Shown here piece by piece: positions 19,231-29,013 of a stretch of DNA of 64,000 nucleotides (positions are counted from its first letter, which is position 1; every line of letters starts with the position of its first letter). The stretch is from Luteimonas wenzhouensis (GTDB lineage Bacteria > Pseudomonadota > Gammaproteobacteria > Xanthomonadales > Xanthomonadaceae). The notes under the pieces were generated by a model. It did not search any database and had not been told where the DNA came from. It worked only from the letters and a program-made list of their open reading frames with translations. The position numbers and the translations under genes are program-made. The stretch lies in assembly GCF_007859305.1 (NCBI RefSeq), contig NZ_VOHE01000002.1, positions 558,001-622,000 on the forward strand, given 5' to 3'.

Positions 19231-20934
19231 ATGCGCCTGTCGCAGTTCCATCTCCATACCGAAAGGGAAACCCCCGCCGAAGCCGAGGTCGCCAGCCATC
19301 GCCTGATGCTGCGGGCCGGCATGATCCGCAGGCTGGCCGCCGGGCTCTACACCTGGTCGCCGCTGGGCTTGCGCGTGCTGCGCAAGGTCGAAGCGGTGGT
19401 GCGCGAGGAAATGGACCGCGCCGGCGCGCTCGAGATGGCGATGCCGTCGGTGCAGCCGCGCGAACTGTGGGAGGAAACGGGGCGCTGGGAGAAGTTCGGC
19501 CCGCAGCTGCTCAAGATCCGCGACCGCAAGGACCACGAATACTGCTTCACGCCCACCGCCGAGGAGGCGGTGACGGACTTCTTCCGCCACGAGTTCAGCA
19601 GCTACCGGCAGCTGCCGGTCAACTTCTACCAGATCACCAACAAGTTCCGCGACGAGATCCGCCCGCGCTTCGGCGTGATGCGCGCGCGCGAGTTCGTGAT
19701 GAAGGACGCCTACTCCTTCCACGTCGACGAGGACGACCTGCTGGAGAACGGCTACCGCCCGATGTACGAAGCCTACGAGCGGATCTTCACCCGCCTGGGC
19801 CTGCGTTTCCGGGCGGTCGCGGCCGACACCGGCGCGATCGGCGGCAGCGCCTCGCACGAGTTCCACGTGCTGGCCGACTCGGGCGAGGACGCGCTGGCCT
19901 TCTGCGAGTCCTCCGGCTACGCGGCCAACGTCGAACTGGCCGAAGCGCTCGCGCCGGGCGAACGCCCCGCCCCGTCGGAGTCGATGCGCAAGGTCGACAC
20001 CCCGGTGCAGAAGACCTGCGAGGACGTCGCCGCGCTGCTCGGGATCCCGCTCGCGCGCACGGTCAAGTCGGTGGCGCTGATGGCCGAGGAAGGCTTCGTG
20101 CTCGCGCTGGTGCGGGGCGACCACGTGGTCAACGAGATCAAGCTGGCCAAGGTCCCCGGCATGGCCGGGTTCCGCATGGCCACCGAGGCCGAGATCCAGG
20201 CGCACCTGGGCTGCGAACCCGGCTTCCTCGGCCCGGTGGGCGTGCGCGACGACGTGCGCGTGCTGGCCGACCGCAGCGTGGCGGCGATGGCCGATTTCGT
20301 GGTCGGCGCCAACGCGCCGGGCGCGCACCTGGCGGGGGTGAACTGGGGCCGCGACCTCCCCGAACCGCACGTGGTGGCCGATATCCGCAACGTGGTCGCC
20401 GGCGACCCGTCGCCCGACGGCAAGGGCGTGCTGTCGCTGGCCCGCGGCATCGAGGTAGGCCACGTGTTCGCGCTGGGCAAGCGCTACTCCGAAGCAATGG
20501 GCTGCACCGTGCTCGACGAATCGGGCCAGCCGGTGCACCCGTCCATGGGCTGCTACGGCATCGGCGTCTCGCGCATCGTCGCCGCGGCGATCGAGCAGAA
20601 CCACGACGAGGCCGGTATCCGCTGGCCGGAGGCGATGGCGCCATGGCGCGCGGTGGTGTGCGTGATCAACCCGAAGGGGAACCCGGACGTGGCCGCGGCC
20701 GCCGAGGACCTGTACCGCGCGCTCAACGAGGCCGGCCTGGACACCGCGCTGGACGACCGCGGCCTGCGGCCCGGGGCGATGTTCGCGGATATCGAACTGA
20801 TCGGCATCCCGCACCGGGTGGTGGTGTCCGAACGCGGGCTGGCGGCCGGGACGTTCGAATACCGCGCGCGCGCAGCCGACGCCCCCGAGCAGCTCGATCG
20901 CGACGCGCTGTTCACGCGGCTGGCCGGACGATGA
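19231..20934 (+). CDS. proS: Prolyl-tRNA synthetase (bacterial type)
   Basis: A 567-residue class II synthetase that charges tRNA-Pro. Motif 1 is near the N-terminus, motif 2 is in [21 protein letters not shown] (about 138-160), and motif 3 is in [18 protein letters not shown]. The insertion (INS) editing domain, YbaK-like, spans about 225-400. The C-terminal anticodon-binding domain starts near [13 protein letters not shown]. Full length for the bacterial type. Single transcription unit between the DUF4124 pair and the H-NS-like gene. Confidence 0.96.
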   Translation: MRLSQFHLHTERETPAEAEVASHRLMLRAGMIRRLAAGLYTWSPLGLRVLRKVEAVVREEMDRAGALEMAMPSVQPRELWEETGRWEKFGPQLLKIRDRKDHEYCFTPTAEEAVTDFFRHEFSSYRQLPVNFYQITNKFRDEIRPRFGVMRAREFVMKDAYSFHVDEDDLLENGYRPMYEAYERIFTRLGLRFRAVAADTGAIGGSASHEFHVLADSGEDALAFCESSGYAANVELAEALAPGERPAPSESMRKVDTPVQKTCEDVAALLGIPLARTVKSVALMAEEGFVLALVRGDHVVNEIKLAKVPGMAGFRMATEAEIQAHLGCEPGFLGPVGVRDDVRVLADRSVAAMADFVVGANAPGAHLAGVNWGRDLPEPHVVADIRNVVAGDPSPDGKGVLSLARGIEVGHVFALGKRYSEAMGCTVLDESGQPVHPSMGCYGIGVSRIVAAAIEQNHDEAGIRWPEAMAPWRAVVCVINPKGNPDVAAAAEDLYRALNEAGLDTALDDRGLRPGAMFADIELIGIPHRVVVSERGLAAGTFEYRARAADAPEQLDRDALFTRLAGR

Positions 20935-21071
20935 ACGGCGCGCCGGGATAATCCGGGAATACCCTTGGGATAATGCCGGCCTGGCTGGTGCGCGGGCGCG
21001 CATGCGCGGCTTCCATTATCATTCGCGCCTGCAGGGATGCATTTTCCTTTTCCAGACCGGAGTCAGTTTTG

Positions 21072-21446
21072 ATGGCAATCGATTTGACCGCACTTTCCCC
21101 CAAGGAGCTCGATACCCTCATCGCCGAGGCCAAGCGCCGCAAGACCATCTTGAAGAAGCGCAAGCCGATCGCCTCGATCCGCAAGCGGATCGTCGATTTC
21201 GCGACGGCCGAGGGCTATACCATCCAGGAACTGTTCGGTCCCGGTGCCACGGTCGGCAGGGCCACCGCCAAGGCGGCCAAGAAGACGGCCAGGAAAACCA
21301 CCGCCGGGCGAAAGGTGCCGCCGAAGTACCGCAACCCGGCCAATCCGGCGGAAACCTGGACCGGCCGCGGCAAGCATCCGCGCTGGTTGGCGGCGCAGCT
21401 CGCCAAGGGCAAGAAGCTCGAGGATTTCCTGATCAAGAAGAAGTAG
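21072..21446 (+). CDS. H-NS-like nucleoid-associated protein
   Basis: A 124-residue basic protein of the H-NS histone family. The short N-terminal helical oligomerisation segment (SPKELDTLIAEAKRRKTILKK) precedes a lysine-rich linker and the C-terminal DNA-binding core PPKYRNPANPAETWTGRGKH-PRW, with the TWTGRGKxPxW signature. Such xanthomonad proteins silence A/T-rich DNA and horizontally acquired genes. The linker AKAAKKTARKTTAGRK is unusually Lys/Ala-rich. Monocistronic. Confidence 0.9.
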   Translation: MAIDLTALSPKELDTLIAEAKRRKTILKKRKPIASIRKRIVDFATAEGYTIQELFGPGATVGRATAKAAKKTARKTTAGRKVPPKYRNPANPAETWTGRGKHPRWLAAQLAKGKKLEDFLIKKK

Positions 21447-21514
21447 CCGCGGGTCGCCGGACCCGCCGGCAGCGTCCGGCGTCGTCCGGCTGCGCCAGGC
21501 TGGCGCGGCGCGCC

Positions 21515-22774
21515 TCAGAGGCTGCGCCGGGCCGGCAGCAGCAGGTTGCCGACCAGCAGGCCGGCGATCAGCGCCAGCAGCACGTTGAGCACGGTGATCG
21601 CCGCCTGCTGGCCCGCGACCACGTCCTGCTGCTGCACCGCCACCAGCAAGGTGCGCAGGCTGGTGCTGCCCGGGACGAGCATGATGATGCCCGGCACCCG
21701 GATCAGCGCCCCCGGCCGGTTGCGCCATTGCGCGTAGCCGTTGCCGGCCACGGTGATCACCAGCGCCGAAAGGAACACCCCGATCGGGCTGCCCAGCCAT
21801 TGCCCGCCCAGGCGCGAGATCTGGTAACCGGCGATCGCCGCGGCCATCACCAGCGCGATGTCGCGCCGCCCGCTGCGGAACAGCGCGGCGAAGGCCCAGG
21901 ACGCCGTCACCACCGCGCCCCACTCCACCCAGGCCGGCTGCGGCCGCAGCGCGCGCACCTGCGGCTCCAGGCCGAGCAGCTGCAGCGCGATCAGCGCGAT
22001 CATCGTGCCCACCGTGAGCTTGAGCAGCGTGGCCAGCGCCCCGAACAGGCGCGCGGTGCCCGAGATCAGGTGCTGGCTGGTGAGCTCGCTGAACGCATTG
22101 GTGAGCGCCATGCCTGGCATCAGCACGATCATCGAGGCGATGACGACGGTGTTGAGGTTGAGCGGCGCCACGAAGGTGGCCACCAGCGCGGCCAACCCGC
22201 CGGCCACCACGCCGGCCAACACTTCGTCGGCTTCGCGCATCTGCGGACGGCCGCGGCTGAGGATGCCGAGCAGGCCGACCAGGGTCCCGATCACCGCGGC
22301 GGTGGCGATGTCCAGCCACGGCAGCCGCAGCAGCCCGGCCATGCTCGCTGCCGCCAACCCGAACCCCGCGACCTGCTGCAGGTGGCTGCGCCAGCCGCCA
22401 TCGCGCTTGAGCGCGCGCAGGGCCGCGTGCCCTTCGACGATGTCGAGGCGACCGGCCAGCACCTCCTCCGCGATCCGGTCGGCCTCGCACAACTTGTGGA
22501 GGTTGGTCTCGCCCGGCGGCAGCCGGATCACGCGGGTGGTATGGCTGACGCCCGGCGGCTGTTGCGGATCGCTGAAGCTCAGGATCAGGCCGGTGGGGTT
22601 GCTCCACGGCTCGCAGTCGAGCCCCAGGCGCCGCGCGACCGCCTCGATGGCGCCTTCCAGGCGCTGCGCGGTGGTGCCGTAGCGGTGCAGCTGCCCGGCG
22701 AGCTCGACCACGAACTCGATGCGGGTGGCGAAGGCCGCGGCGCTGGCGGCGGTGGGCATCTGCGGTGCAGGCAT
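21515..22774 (-). CDS. Threonine/serine exporter (ThrE) family membrane protein
   Basis: A 419-residue protein combining both ThrE halves in one chain. The N-terminal DUF1212 soluble part is HRYGTTAQRLEGAIEAVARRLGL with the PTGLILSF strand. About ten hydrophobic helices follow, including the second-half DUF3815-type domain (GSTSLRTLLVAV). It probably exports small amino acids by proton exchange. The start at 22774 is followed by a soluble N-terminus without a signal. It is divergent from the mla-type operon across 88 bases. Confidence 0.85.
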   Translation of the reverse strand: MPAPQMPTAASAAAFATRIEFVVELAGQLHRYGTTAQRLEGAIEAVARRLGLDCEPWSNPTGLILSFSDPQQPPGVSHTTRVIRLPPGETNLHKLCEADRIAEEVLAGRLDIVEGHAALRALKRDGGWRSHLQQVAGFGLAAASMAGLLRLPWLDIATAAVIGTLVGLLGILSRGRPQMREADEVLAGVVAGGLAALVATFVAPLNLNTVVIASMIVLMPGMALTNAFSELTSQHLISGTARLFGALATLLKLTVGTMIALIALQLLGLEPQVRALRPQPAWVEWGAVVTASWAFAALFRSGRRDIALVMAAAIAGYQISRLGGQWLGSPIGVFLSALVITVAGNGYAQWRNRPGALIRVPGIIMLVPGSTSLRTLLVAVQQQDVVAGQQAAITVLNVLLALIAGLLVGNLLLPARRSL

Positions 22775-22862
22775 GGCGACAGGATCGCATGACCCGCGCC
22801 GGCGCGGCAGCCGGGCGCCGCCGGCTGCCGTCGAAGGGGGCTTGCCTGTATCCTCGCCTGCG

Positions 22863-23981
22863 ATGACTGCGCCCACGCCACAGCCGCCGTCCGCCACCGC
22901 CGACCCTGCCGATCCGTCGGTGCTGCGCCTGTCCGGACACTGGACGATCGGACAGGCGCACGAAATCGGGAAGGTCCTGCGCGCGGCGCCCGGCGACGCC
23001 CGTTGCGTCGACGCCGCGGCCGTGCAGCGGCTCGATTCGCTCGGCGTGCTCCAGCTGTTGCGCCACGCCGAGCGCACCGGCATGGACTACGCGGGCTTCC
23101 GCTTCCGCGACGACCACCAGGCCCTGGTGGCGGCGATCGAGGACGTGCACGGCGGCCGCCCCGCGGCCAAGCGCGAGTACGGGTTCGCCGCCGCCCTGGC
23201 GCGACTGGGCTACGCGGTGCACGACAACGCGCAGGAGATCGTGGCCCTGGTGAGCTTCCTCGGCGAGACCCTGGTCAAGCTCGGCCGCACCGTGCTGGCC
23301 CCGCAGCGTTTCCGGCTCACCTCCACCGTGCACCACATGGAGCAGGTGGGCCTGGACGCGGTGCCGTTGGTGGTCCTGCTCTCGTTCCTGGTCGGCGCGG
23401 TGATCGCGTTCCTGGGCGCGCAGATCCTGGCCGACTTCGGGGCCACGATCTTCGTGGTCGAACTGGTGTCGATCGCGTTCCTGCGCGAGTTCGGGGTGCT
23501 GTTGACCGCGATCCTGCTCGCCGGCCGCACCGCCAGCGCGTTCACCGCCCAGATCGGGGCGATGGTGAGCCGCGAGGAGATCGACGCGATCCGCACCCTG
23601 GGCCTGGACCCGGTGGACCTGCTGGTGATCCCGCGCGTGGTCGCGCTGCTGGTGATGCTGCCGCTGCTGACCTTCATCGCGATGATGTCGGGCCTGCTCG
23701 GCGGCCTGTCGGTGGGCGCCTTCAGCCTCGACATCCCGCCGCAGGCCTACCTGGCGCGGATGTACCAGGAGATGGAGCTGCGCCACTTCCTGGTCGGCAT
23801 GTCCAAGGCGCCGCTGTTCGCGCTGGTGATCGGGCTGATCGGCTGCCTCGAGGGCCTGCAGGTCAAGGGCACGGCGCAGTCGGTGGGCGAACGCACCACC
23901 TCGAGCGTGGTGCAGACGATTTCGCTGGTGATCGTGTTCGACGCGCTCGCCGCGATCTGGTTCATGTACATGGACTGGTGA
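22863..23981 (+). CDS. STAS-MlaE fused permease of a phospholipid ABC transporter
   Basis: A 372-residue protein. The N-terminal STAS domain (about 15-105, ending near DDHQALVAAIED) is fused to an MlaE permease with five to six helices, recognised by LREFGVLLTAILLAGRTASAFTAQIGAM and EEIDAIRTLGLDP. In E. coli the STAS protein MlaB is separate; here both functions sit in one chain. It is the first gene of a tightly packed operon with the MlaF ATPase, an MlaD-like MCE protein and a lipoprotein. The probable role is lipid transport between inner and outer membranes. Confidence 0.88.
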   Translation: MTAPTPQPPSATADPADPSVLRLSGHWTIGQAHEIGKVLRAAPGDARCVDAAAVQRLDSLGVLQLLRHAERTGMDYAGFRFRDDHQALVAAIEDVHGGRPAAKREYGFAAALARLGYAVHDNAQEIVALVSFLGETLVKLGRTVLAPQRFRLTSTVHHMEQVGLDAVPLVVLLSFLVGAVIAFLGAQILADFGATIFVVELVSIAFLREFGVLLTAILLAGRTASAFTAQIGAMVSREEIDAIRTLGLDPVDLLVIPRVVALLVMLPLLTFIAMMSGLLGGLSVGAFSLDIPPQAYLARMYQEMELRHFLVGMSKAPLFALVIGLIGCLEGLQVKGTAQSVGERTTSSVVQTISLVIVFDALAAIWFMYMDW

Positions 23982-23983
23982 GC

Positions 23984-24820
23984 ATGGCCGCCGACCCGCA
24001 CCCCCAGCGGCAGGATCCGGCCCACGGCGACGACCGGCCGGCGTTGATCCGCGTGCGCGGCCTGGTCAACCGCTTCGGCCGCCAGACCGTGCACGACGGG
24101 CTCGACCTGGACGTGTACGAGGGCGAGATCATCGGCGTGGTGGGCGGCTCGGGCTCGGGCAAGTCGGTGCTGATGCGTTCGCTGATCGGGCTGCGCCGGC
24201 CGGACGCCGGCCAGATCGAGGTGCTGGGCGTGGACCCGCGCTCGGACGACCCGGCCGACCGTCTGCATCTGGAGCGCAGCACCGGAGTGCTGTTCCAGGA
24301 CGGCGCCCTGTTCTCCTCGCTGACCGTGGGCGAGAACGTCGAGGTCCCGCTGAAAGAGCACCACCCCGGGCTGCCCGACTCGCTGCGCTACGAGCTCGCC
24401 CTGCTCAAGGTGCGCTTGGCCGGACTTCCGGCCGATGCGCTGGACAAGCTGCCCTCGCAGCTCTCGGGCGGCATGCGCAAGCGCGCCGCGCTGGCGCGGG
24501 CGCTGGCCCTGGACCCGCCGCTGCTGTTCCTGGACGAGCCGACCGCCGGCCTGGACCCGATCGGCGCCGCCGCCTTCGACCGCCTGATCCGGACCCTGCA
24601 GCAGGCGCTGGGCCTGACGGTGTTCCTGATCACCCACGACCTCGACACGCTCTACACGATCTGCGACCGTGTCGCCGTGCTCGCCGACCGCAAGGTGGTC
24701 GCCGCGGCCCCGCTCGAGGAGATCGAGCGCCACGACCACCCCTGGATCCGCGACTATTTCCACGGACCGCGCGGCCGCGCGGCCGCGCGCGTGGCGGCGA
24801 GCGCCACGGAGGAGTCCTGA
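23984..24820 (+). CDS. MlaF-type ABC transporter ATP-binding protein
   Basis: A 278-residue ATPase powering the MCE lipid transporter. Walker A is GGSGSGKSVLM (about 53-63), the signature is QLSGGMRKRAALARALAL and Walker B is LLFLDEPTAGLDP. The switch His is in LITHDLDTLY. The MlaF-specific segment GVLFQDGALFSSLTVGENV is present. It starts 2 bases after the permease stop. The C-terminal GRAAARVAASATEES tail is unusual, Ala/Arg-rich. Confidence 0.9.
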   Translation: MAADPHPQRQDPAHGDDRPALIRVRGLVNRFGRQTVHDGLDLDVYEGEIIGVVGGSGSGKSVLMRSLIGLRRPDAGQIEVLGVDPRSDDPADRLHLERSTGVLFQDGALFSSLTVGENVEVPLKEHHPGLPDSLRYELALLKVRLAGLPADALDKLPSQLSGGMRKRAALARALALDPPLLFLDEPTAGLDPIGAAAFDRLIRTLQQALGLTVFLITHDLDTLYTICDRVAVLADRKVVAAAPLEEIERHDHPWIRDYFHGPRGRAAARVAASATEES

Positions 24821-24823
24821 CGC

Positions 24824-25747
24824 ATGGAAACCAAGGCCAACTACGTCCTCATCGGTGCGTTCACGATCGCGGTCACGGTGTTCCTGCTGCTGTTCGCGCT
24901 GTGGGCCGCCAAGTACTCGTCCGACCGCAGCTGGCACGACTACCGGGTGGTGTTCCGCGAACCGGTCACCGGGCTCACCGAAGGCAGCAGCGTGCAGTAC
25001 AACGGCATCGCGGTCGGCACCGTCGAGCAACTGATGCTCGCGCCCGAGGACCCGCGCCAGGTCATCGCCCACCTGCGGCTGCAGGCAAGTACCCCGGTCA
25101 AGGTCGACACCCAGGCGCGGCTGTCGATGACCAGCCTCACCGGGCCGCCGATCATCCAGCTCACCGGCGGCAGCCCCGACGCGCCGCCGCTGGTGGCCGG
25201 ACCGGATGGCGAACCGCCGGTGATCGAGACCGCGGCCTCGGCGCTGCAGAACATCGCCGACACCGCCAACCGCCTGGTCGAGCGCCTCGACCAGGTGCTC
25301 AGCGAGGAGAACGTCGCGCGCATCTCCGCCACGCTCGACAACATCGAGTCGATGACCGGCGCGATCGCCGGGCAGCGCGAGGACATGCGCGAGATCCTGG
25401 TCAACGCGCGTACCGCCAGCCAGCAGCTGACCGTCACCATGGCCTCGGCCAACCGCACCCTCGACACCTTCGACCGCGAACTGGCGCAGAACCTGCCGCG
25501 GCTGATGGAGAAGATCGATGGCACCCTGGACCGGCTGGATTCGGCCGCACGCGGCGCCGATACGATCCTCAACGAGAACCGCGCGGCCATCAACAGCTTC
25601 GCCAACGACGGCCTGTCGCAGCTCGGCCCCACCCTGGGCGAGCTGCGCAGCCTGATCCGCGACCTGCGCCGGATCAGCGACCGCCTCGATGCCAACCCGG
25701 CGCGCTACCTGCTCGGCCGCGATGCCCCGAAGGAGTTCGAACCGTGA
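24824..25747 (+). CDS. MlaD-like MCE domain lipid-binding protein
   Basis: A 307-residue protein with a short cytoplasmic start, METKANYVLIGAFTIAVTVFLL, giving one transmembrane helix. An MCE domain follows (about 35-115, YRVVFREPVTGLTEGSSVQYNGIAVGTVE). A long alpha-helical region with predicted coiled coil fills about 140-290. It is the periplasmic lipid-carrying ring subunit of the transporter; the long helical C-terminus resembles needle-forming MCE proteins. The stop overlaps the GTG start of the next gene. Confidence 0.88.
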   Translation: METKANYVLIGAFTIAVTVFLLLFALWAAKYSSDRSWHDYRVVFREPVTGLTEGSSVQYNGIAVGTVEQLMLAPEDPRQVIAHLRLQASTPVKVDTQARLSMTSLTGPPIIQLTGGSPDAPPLVAGPDGEPPVIETAASALQNIADTANRLVERLDQVLSEENVARISATLDNIESMTGAIAGQREDMREILVNARTASQQLTVTMASANRTLDTFDRELAQNLPRLMEKIDGTLDRLDSAARGADTILNENRAAINSFANDGLSQLGPTLGELRSLIRDLRRISDRLDANPARYLLGRDAPKEFEP

Positions 25748-26412
25748 GCGCAGTGCCCCCGTCCCGCCTTCCCCGCCGCGCCCGGCTGCTCGTGCCCCTG
25801 CTGCTCGCGTCGCTGGCGGGCTGCTCCTTGCTTGGCGGCGGCAACGAGCGAGAGCGATCGACGATCTACGCCCCCGACCCGCGGGTGGCGATCGACCCCT
25901 CCGCCCCGGCCGCGGACTGGCAGCTCTCGCTCAGCCCGCCGCTGGGCGCGCGCGCGATCGACAGCTTCCGGATCGCGGTGCGGCCCACGCCGAACGAGCT
26001 GCAGGTCTACCGCGGCGCCGCCTGGGCCAAGACGCCCACCGACATGCTGCAGGACGCGCTGCTGCGCGCGCTGGAGGATTCAGGCAAGCTGCCGTCGGTC
26101 GCCCGCCAGGGCGCCGGCGTCTCCTCGGACTACAAGCTGGTGATCGATCTGCGCCGCTTCGAGGCGGACTACGCCGGCGCCGCCGTGCCCGCCGCCGCCA
26201 TCGAATTCAACGCCAAGCTGATCCACGGCTTCGACCAGTCGATCGTCGCCTCGCGGACGTTTCACGCCGCCCGGCGCGCCTCCGGCACCGAGGTCGCCCA
26301 AGTCGTCGACGCGTTTTCGCGCAGCCTTGAAGACGTCACCAGGGAACTGGCGCACTGGATCCTCGCTTCGGGCAACGCGCACCGCGGGGAGCGCCCACGC
26401 GGCGGCAACTGA
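25744..26412 (+). CDS. ABC-type transport auxiliary lipoprotein (PqiC-like)
   Basis: A 222-residue lipoprotein. A basic N-terminus and hydrophobic stretch lead to the lipobox LAGC (Cys near residue 24), so it is probably outer-membrane anchored. The body (YRGAAWAKTPTDMLQDALLRALEDSG, SDYKLVIDLRRFEADY) matches the ABC-type transport auxiliary lipoprotein family that partners MCE proteins, as PqiC does with PqiAB. The start is GTG in a GTGA overlap with the MCE gene. It would give the transporter an outer-membrane contact; no separate MlaC or MlaA is encoded here. Confidence 0.82.
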   Translation: MSAVPPSRLPRRARLLVPLLLASLAGCSLLGGGNERERSTIYAPDPRVAIDPSAPAADWQLSLSPPLGARAIDSFRIAVRPTPNELQVYRGAAWAKTPTDMLQDALLRALEDSGKLPSVARQGAGVSSDYKLVIDLRRFEADYAGAAVPAAAIEFNAKLIHGFDQSIVASRTFHAARRASGTEVAQVVDAFSRSLEDVTRELAHWILASGNAHRGERPRGGN

Positions 26413-26637
26413 GTCCCTCCGGGTTGCGCCGGCGCGCGGACGCGCACTGCCCACCCCCCGGAAGACCGCCACGCGCGTCCCGCATGGGACGCCCGGGCCG
26501 GCGTCGGCCCATGCCATGTCCTGGAGAACGCCTGGCCCCGGGCGTGGCCGGGGCCAGCTGCCAACCCCATGCGACGCCGCGGAAAGCAGGCTCCCCCACC
26601 AGGCTGCCGCCGGGAGGGAGCGCACGGCAGGCTGTCG

Positions 26638-28941
26638 TTATCGGATCGTCCAGCCCGAGGGGTGGCTGCCGACGAGCTTGGAGGTGAAATCAACCTCCTC
26701 CGCGCCAATCCACATCCACACCCTGGTGTTGTTCGTCCACACCAGGTCGCCGAACCCGTCGCCGTTGAAATCGCCGAATGCCGCGAGCTGGTAGTCGGTG
26801 ACGTTGGTCGAGGCGGCCTTCTTCGTGGCCACGTTACTGTTCATCAGCCAGTACGAGAACTTCCGCTGGGCCGGCTGGTGCCACAGGAGATCCGCCCGCC
26901 CGTCGCCATCCAGGTCCACCGCTCCGCGGATCGCCCAGCCCGCGGGATGGCTCCCGATCAGCAGTGGCGTGAAGCCGGCGTTGCCGCCGCTGCGCCACAG
27001 CCAGATCCGCGAACCGTTCGACCACACCAGGTCGTCCAGCCCATCGCCGTTGAAATCGCCGATCGCGACCAACTGGTAGTTCGAGACGTCGGATGACGGG
27101 GACTGGTAGGTCGCGACGTGGCCGTTCATTAGCCAGTACGCGAACCTCCTGGTGCTGGTGTTATGCCAGAGCAGATCGTCCAGGCCGTCGCCATTGATGT
27201 CGGCGACGCCGATGGCCCGCCAGCCGTTCAACGGGTTGGTGATCTTGACGGCCTTGCCGAAGGCCGCGCCGGTGGAAGGCCACATCCACGTGCCATCCGC
27301 GCCGCTCCAGACGATGTCGGTCCGGCCGTCGCCATTCAGGTCGCCGCTGCCGACATAGGTGTAGCCGGTCACGTTCTTGGAAGGCGACTTGAAGCTCGCG
27401 GCATGCGCATTCATCAGCCAATGCGCGAACCTCGTGGTGCCCCCCAGCCAGAACAGGTCCGAGCGACCGTCGCCATTCACGTCTCGCCGAACTTTCCGGA
27501 TTGGCACGACCGTGTCGCGGAACTGGGCCACGATCGGCATCGTCTGGTTCATGCTGCGGACGTTATCCGCACCGGCGCTGCCCGTGGGCCGGTTCTGGTA
27601 GCGCACCGACGGGTTGGCGAAGTGCGGAATCTCGAGCTGGCCGTCACCCAGCGGGTAGGCCATGATCGTGAAGAAGCCCGACGGCGACGTCTCGCGGTAG
27701 CCGTAGGAATAGCTGTGCGCACCGGCGCGGCCGGCCGCGTCTTCCTGGTTGTGGGCCTGCCCCATCAGGTGGCCGAACTCGTGCGCCAGCGAGAAGTCGC
27801 TGCAGAAGTAGCTGAATCCGTCCCCTTCGTCGAGGTCTTCGCCGTCGCTGATCACCGCGTAGCCGAACTCGGCATCGCGCGATGCGTCGATGCCCGACCC
27901 GTTCATGCCCAGCAGCCAGGCGATGCCGCATCCGCTCTGCTCGGGTTCCCGGTAGCGGCGCACGAAGGCCACCAGGTCGGCGCCGTACTCGTCACGCGCT
28001 TCGCGCAGCGCATTGAAGGCGCTGTTGGGCGTGATGGGCCGGCCGGCACCCGCGTCGTAGCCGGTCAGCTGCTGCAGCGCGTCCTCGTTCGTGGTGGTGT
28101 CGGCGTAGTCCACCTGCAGCGCGTACACGGCCCGCAGGCGCAGGTTCACGCCGCTGTTGGCGTAGGCCGCGTTGGCCGCGGCCACCAGGTTGGCCATGCG
28201 GGTCTGGGCCGCCGACTGGCTGCCGAGCTGCTGGACCAGGCCGGTCGAATAGCCGAGCAGCACGTCCACGACCGCGGCAGCCGCGGTCACGTTGTTCGCA
28301 CTCGGGGCCGCCTTCTGCAGGTGGCGGATGCCGGCGGCGGCCAGTGCGCCATGCTCGGGCGGCAGCAGCACATCGGACCGGTCGCGGTGCGCGTCACCCG
28401 GGGGCAGTCGGGTGCGGTCGGTCGCGACCACCCAGGCCCCGGTCCGGTCGGTGCGCACCCGGAACTGCTCGTCTCCACGGGTGAACAGGCCGAAGACGGC
28501 CTTCTCGCCGAAGGTCAGGACCGCGCTGCTTCCATCGGCGTTGCGGCCGATCCAGGTCCAGTTGCCGTCGGGATGTTCCTCGTGGTTCTCGTAGCCGAGC
28601 CGGAGCGTCTCGCCATCGGGCGTGGTCAGCACCATTTCGCCGCTGGCGATGGCGTTGAGCGCGTGCTCCTCGCTCAGGGCGACCGGATGGTAGTGGTAGG
28701 CACCCGACTGGCGGCTCTTGCGTGCACCGCCGTAGGCCAGCAGCTCGCCACGATCGGGCAGCGAGGCAAAACTGGTGCTGCCCGCCGCCCGCCCGGGGAG
28801 GGCGGCCCCCGCGGCGGTGTCCGGCACGGGCGAAGCGGAGGGGTCTGCGACAGGCGCGGACGCGAAGGAGTTGGGTTCGGTGTCCGAGGTGCAGGCCGCC
28901 AGCCCGGCGATCAGCATCCATCCCAGCAGGTGTTTGCGCAT
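26638..28941 (-). CDS. Secreted zinc metalloprotease lipoprotein with VCBS/FG-GAP repeats
   Basis: A 767-residue exported protein. The lipoprotein signal MRKHLLGWMLIAGLAACTS puts the lipid Cys near residue 17. A linker and pro-region precede a zincin catalytic domain with HEFGHLMGQAHN (HExxHxxxxxH, about 389-400) and the downstream Met-turn-like FFTIMAYP. The C-terminal 280 residues carry about five VCBS/FG-GAP repeats with calcium-loop-like motifs DVNGDGRSD, DLNGDGRTD, DINGDGLDD, DFNGDGLDD and DLDGDGRAD, separated by repeated FAHWLMN/FAYWLMN/FSYWLMN segments. It probably digests proteins at or outside the cell surface. Substrate unknown. Confidence 0.88.
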   Translation of the reverse strand: MRKHLLGWMLIAGLAACTSDTEPNSFASAPVADPSASPVPDTAAGAALPGRAAGSTSFASLPDRGELLAYGGARKSRQSGAYHYHPVALSEEHALNAIASGEMVLTTPDGETLRLGYENHEEHPDGNWTWIGRNADGSSAVLTFGEKAVFGLFTRGDEQFRVRTDRTGAWVVATDRTRLPPGDAHRDRSDVLLPPEHGALAAAGIRHLQKAAPSANNVTAAAAVVDVLLGYSTGLVQQLGSQSAAQTRMANLVAAANAAYANSGVNLRLRAVYALQVDYADTTTNEDALQQLTGYDAGAGRPITPNSAFNALREARDEYGADLVAFVRRYREPEQSGCGIAWLLGMNGSGIDASRDAEFGYAVISDGEDLDEGDGFSYFCSDFSLAHEFGHLMGQAHNQEDAAGRAGAHSYSYGYRETSPSGFFTIMAYPLGDGQLEIPHFANPSVRYQNRPTGSAGADNVRSMNQTMPIVAQFRDTVVPIRKVRRDVNGDGRSDLFWLGGTTRFAHWLMNAHAASFKSPSKNVTGYTYVGSGDLNGDGRTDIVWSGADGTWMWPSTGAAFGKAVKITNPLNGWRAIGVADINGDGLDDLLWHNTSTRRFAYWLMNGHVATYQSPSSDVSNYQLVAIGDFNGDGLDDLVWSNGSRIWLWRSGGNAGFTPLLIGSHPAGWAIRGAVDLDGDGRADLLWHQPAQRKFSYWLMNSNVATKKAASTNVTDYQLAAFGDFNGDGFGDLVWTNNTRVWMWIGAEEVDFTSKLVGSHPSGWTIR

Positions 28942-28990
28942 GTCGCGTTCCCGAATGTGGTGAGTCGCCCCCCTGAGGCGGGCAGTGTCG

Positions 28991-29013
28991 CAGCATACGC
29001 GGGCCGTATGCTG
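28991..29013. promoter_or_regulatory. Perfect 9-bp inverted repeat upstream of the metalloprotease
   Basis: CAGCATACG and CGTATGCTG are exact inverted arms around the 5-base centre CGGGC, 50-72 bases before the protease start. On the minus strand the right arm contains TATGCT, a possible -10, so a repressor bound here could block transcription. A terminator role is less likely because no T-tract follows. The surrounding 300-base gap (28942-29241) holds no convincing gene. Confidence 0.45.

Noticed and set aside
26413-26637. Short frames after the PqiC-like gene
   Set aside because: Convergent intergenic spacer; translations are Arg/Pro/Gly-rich shadows.
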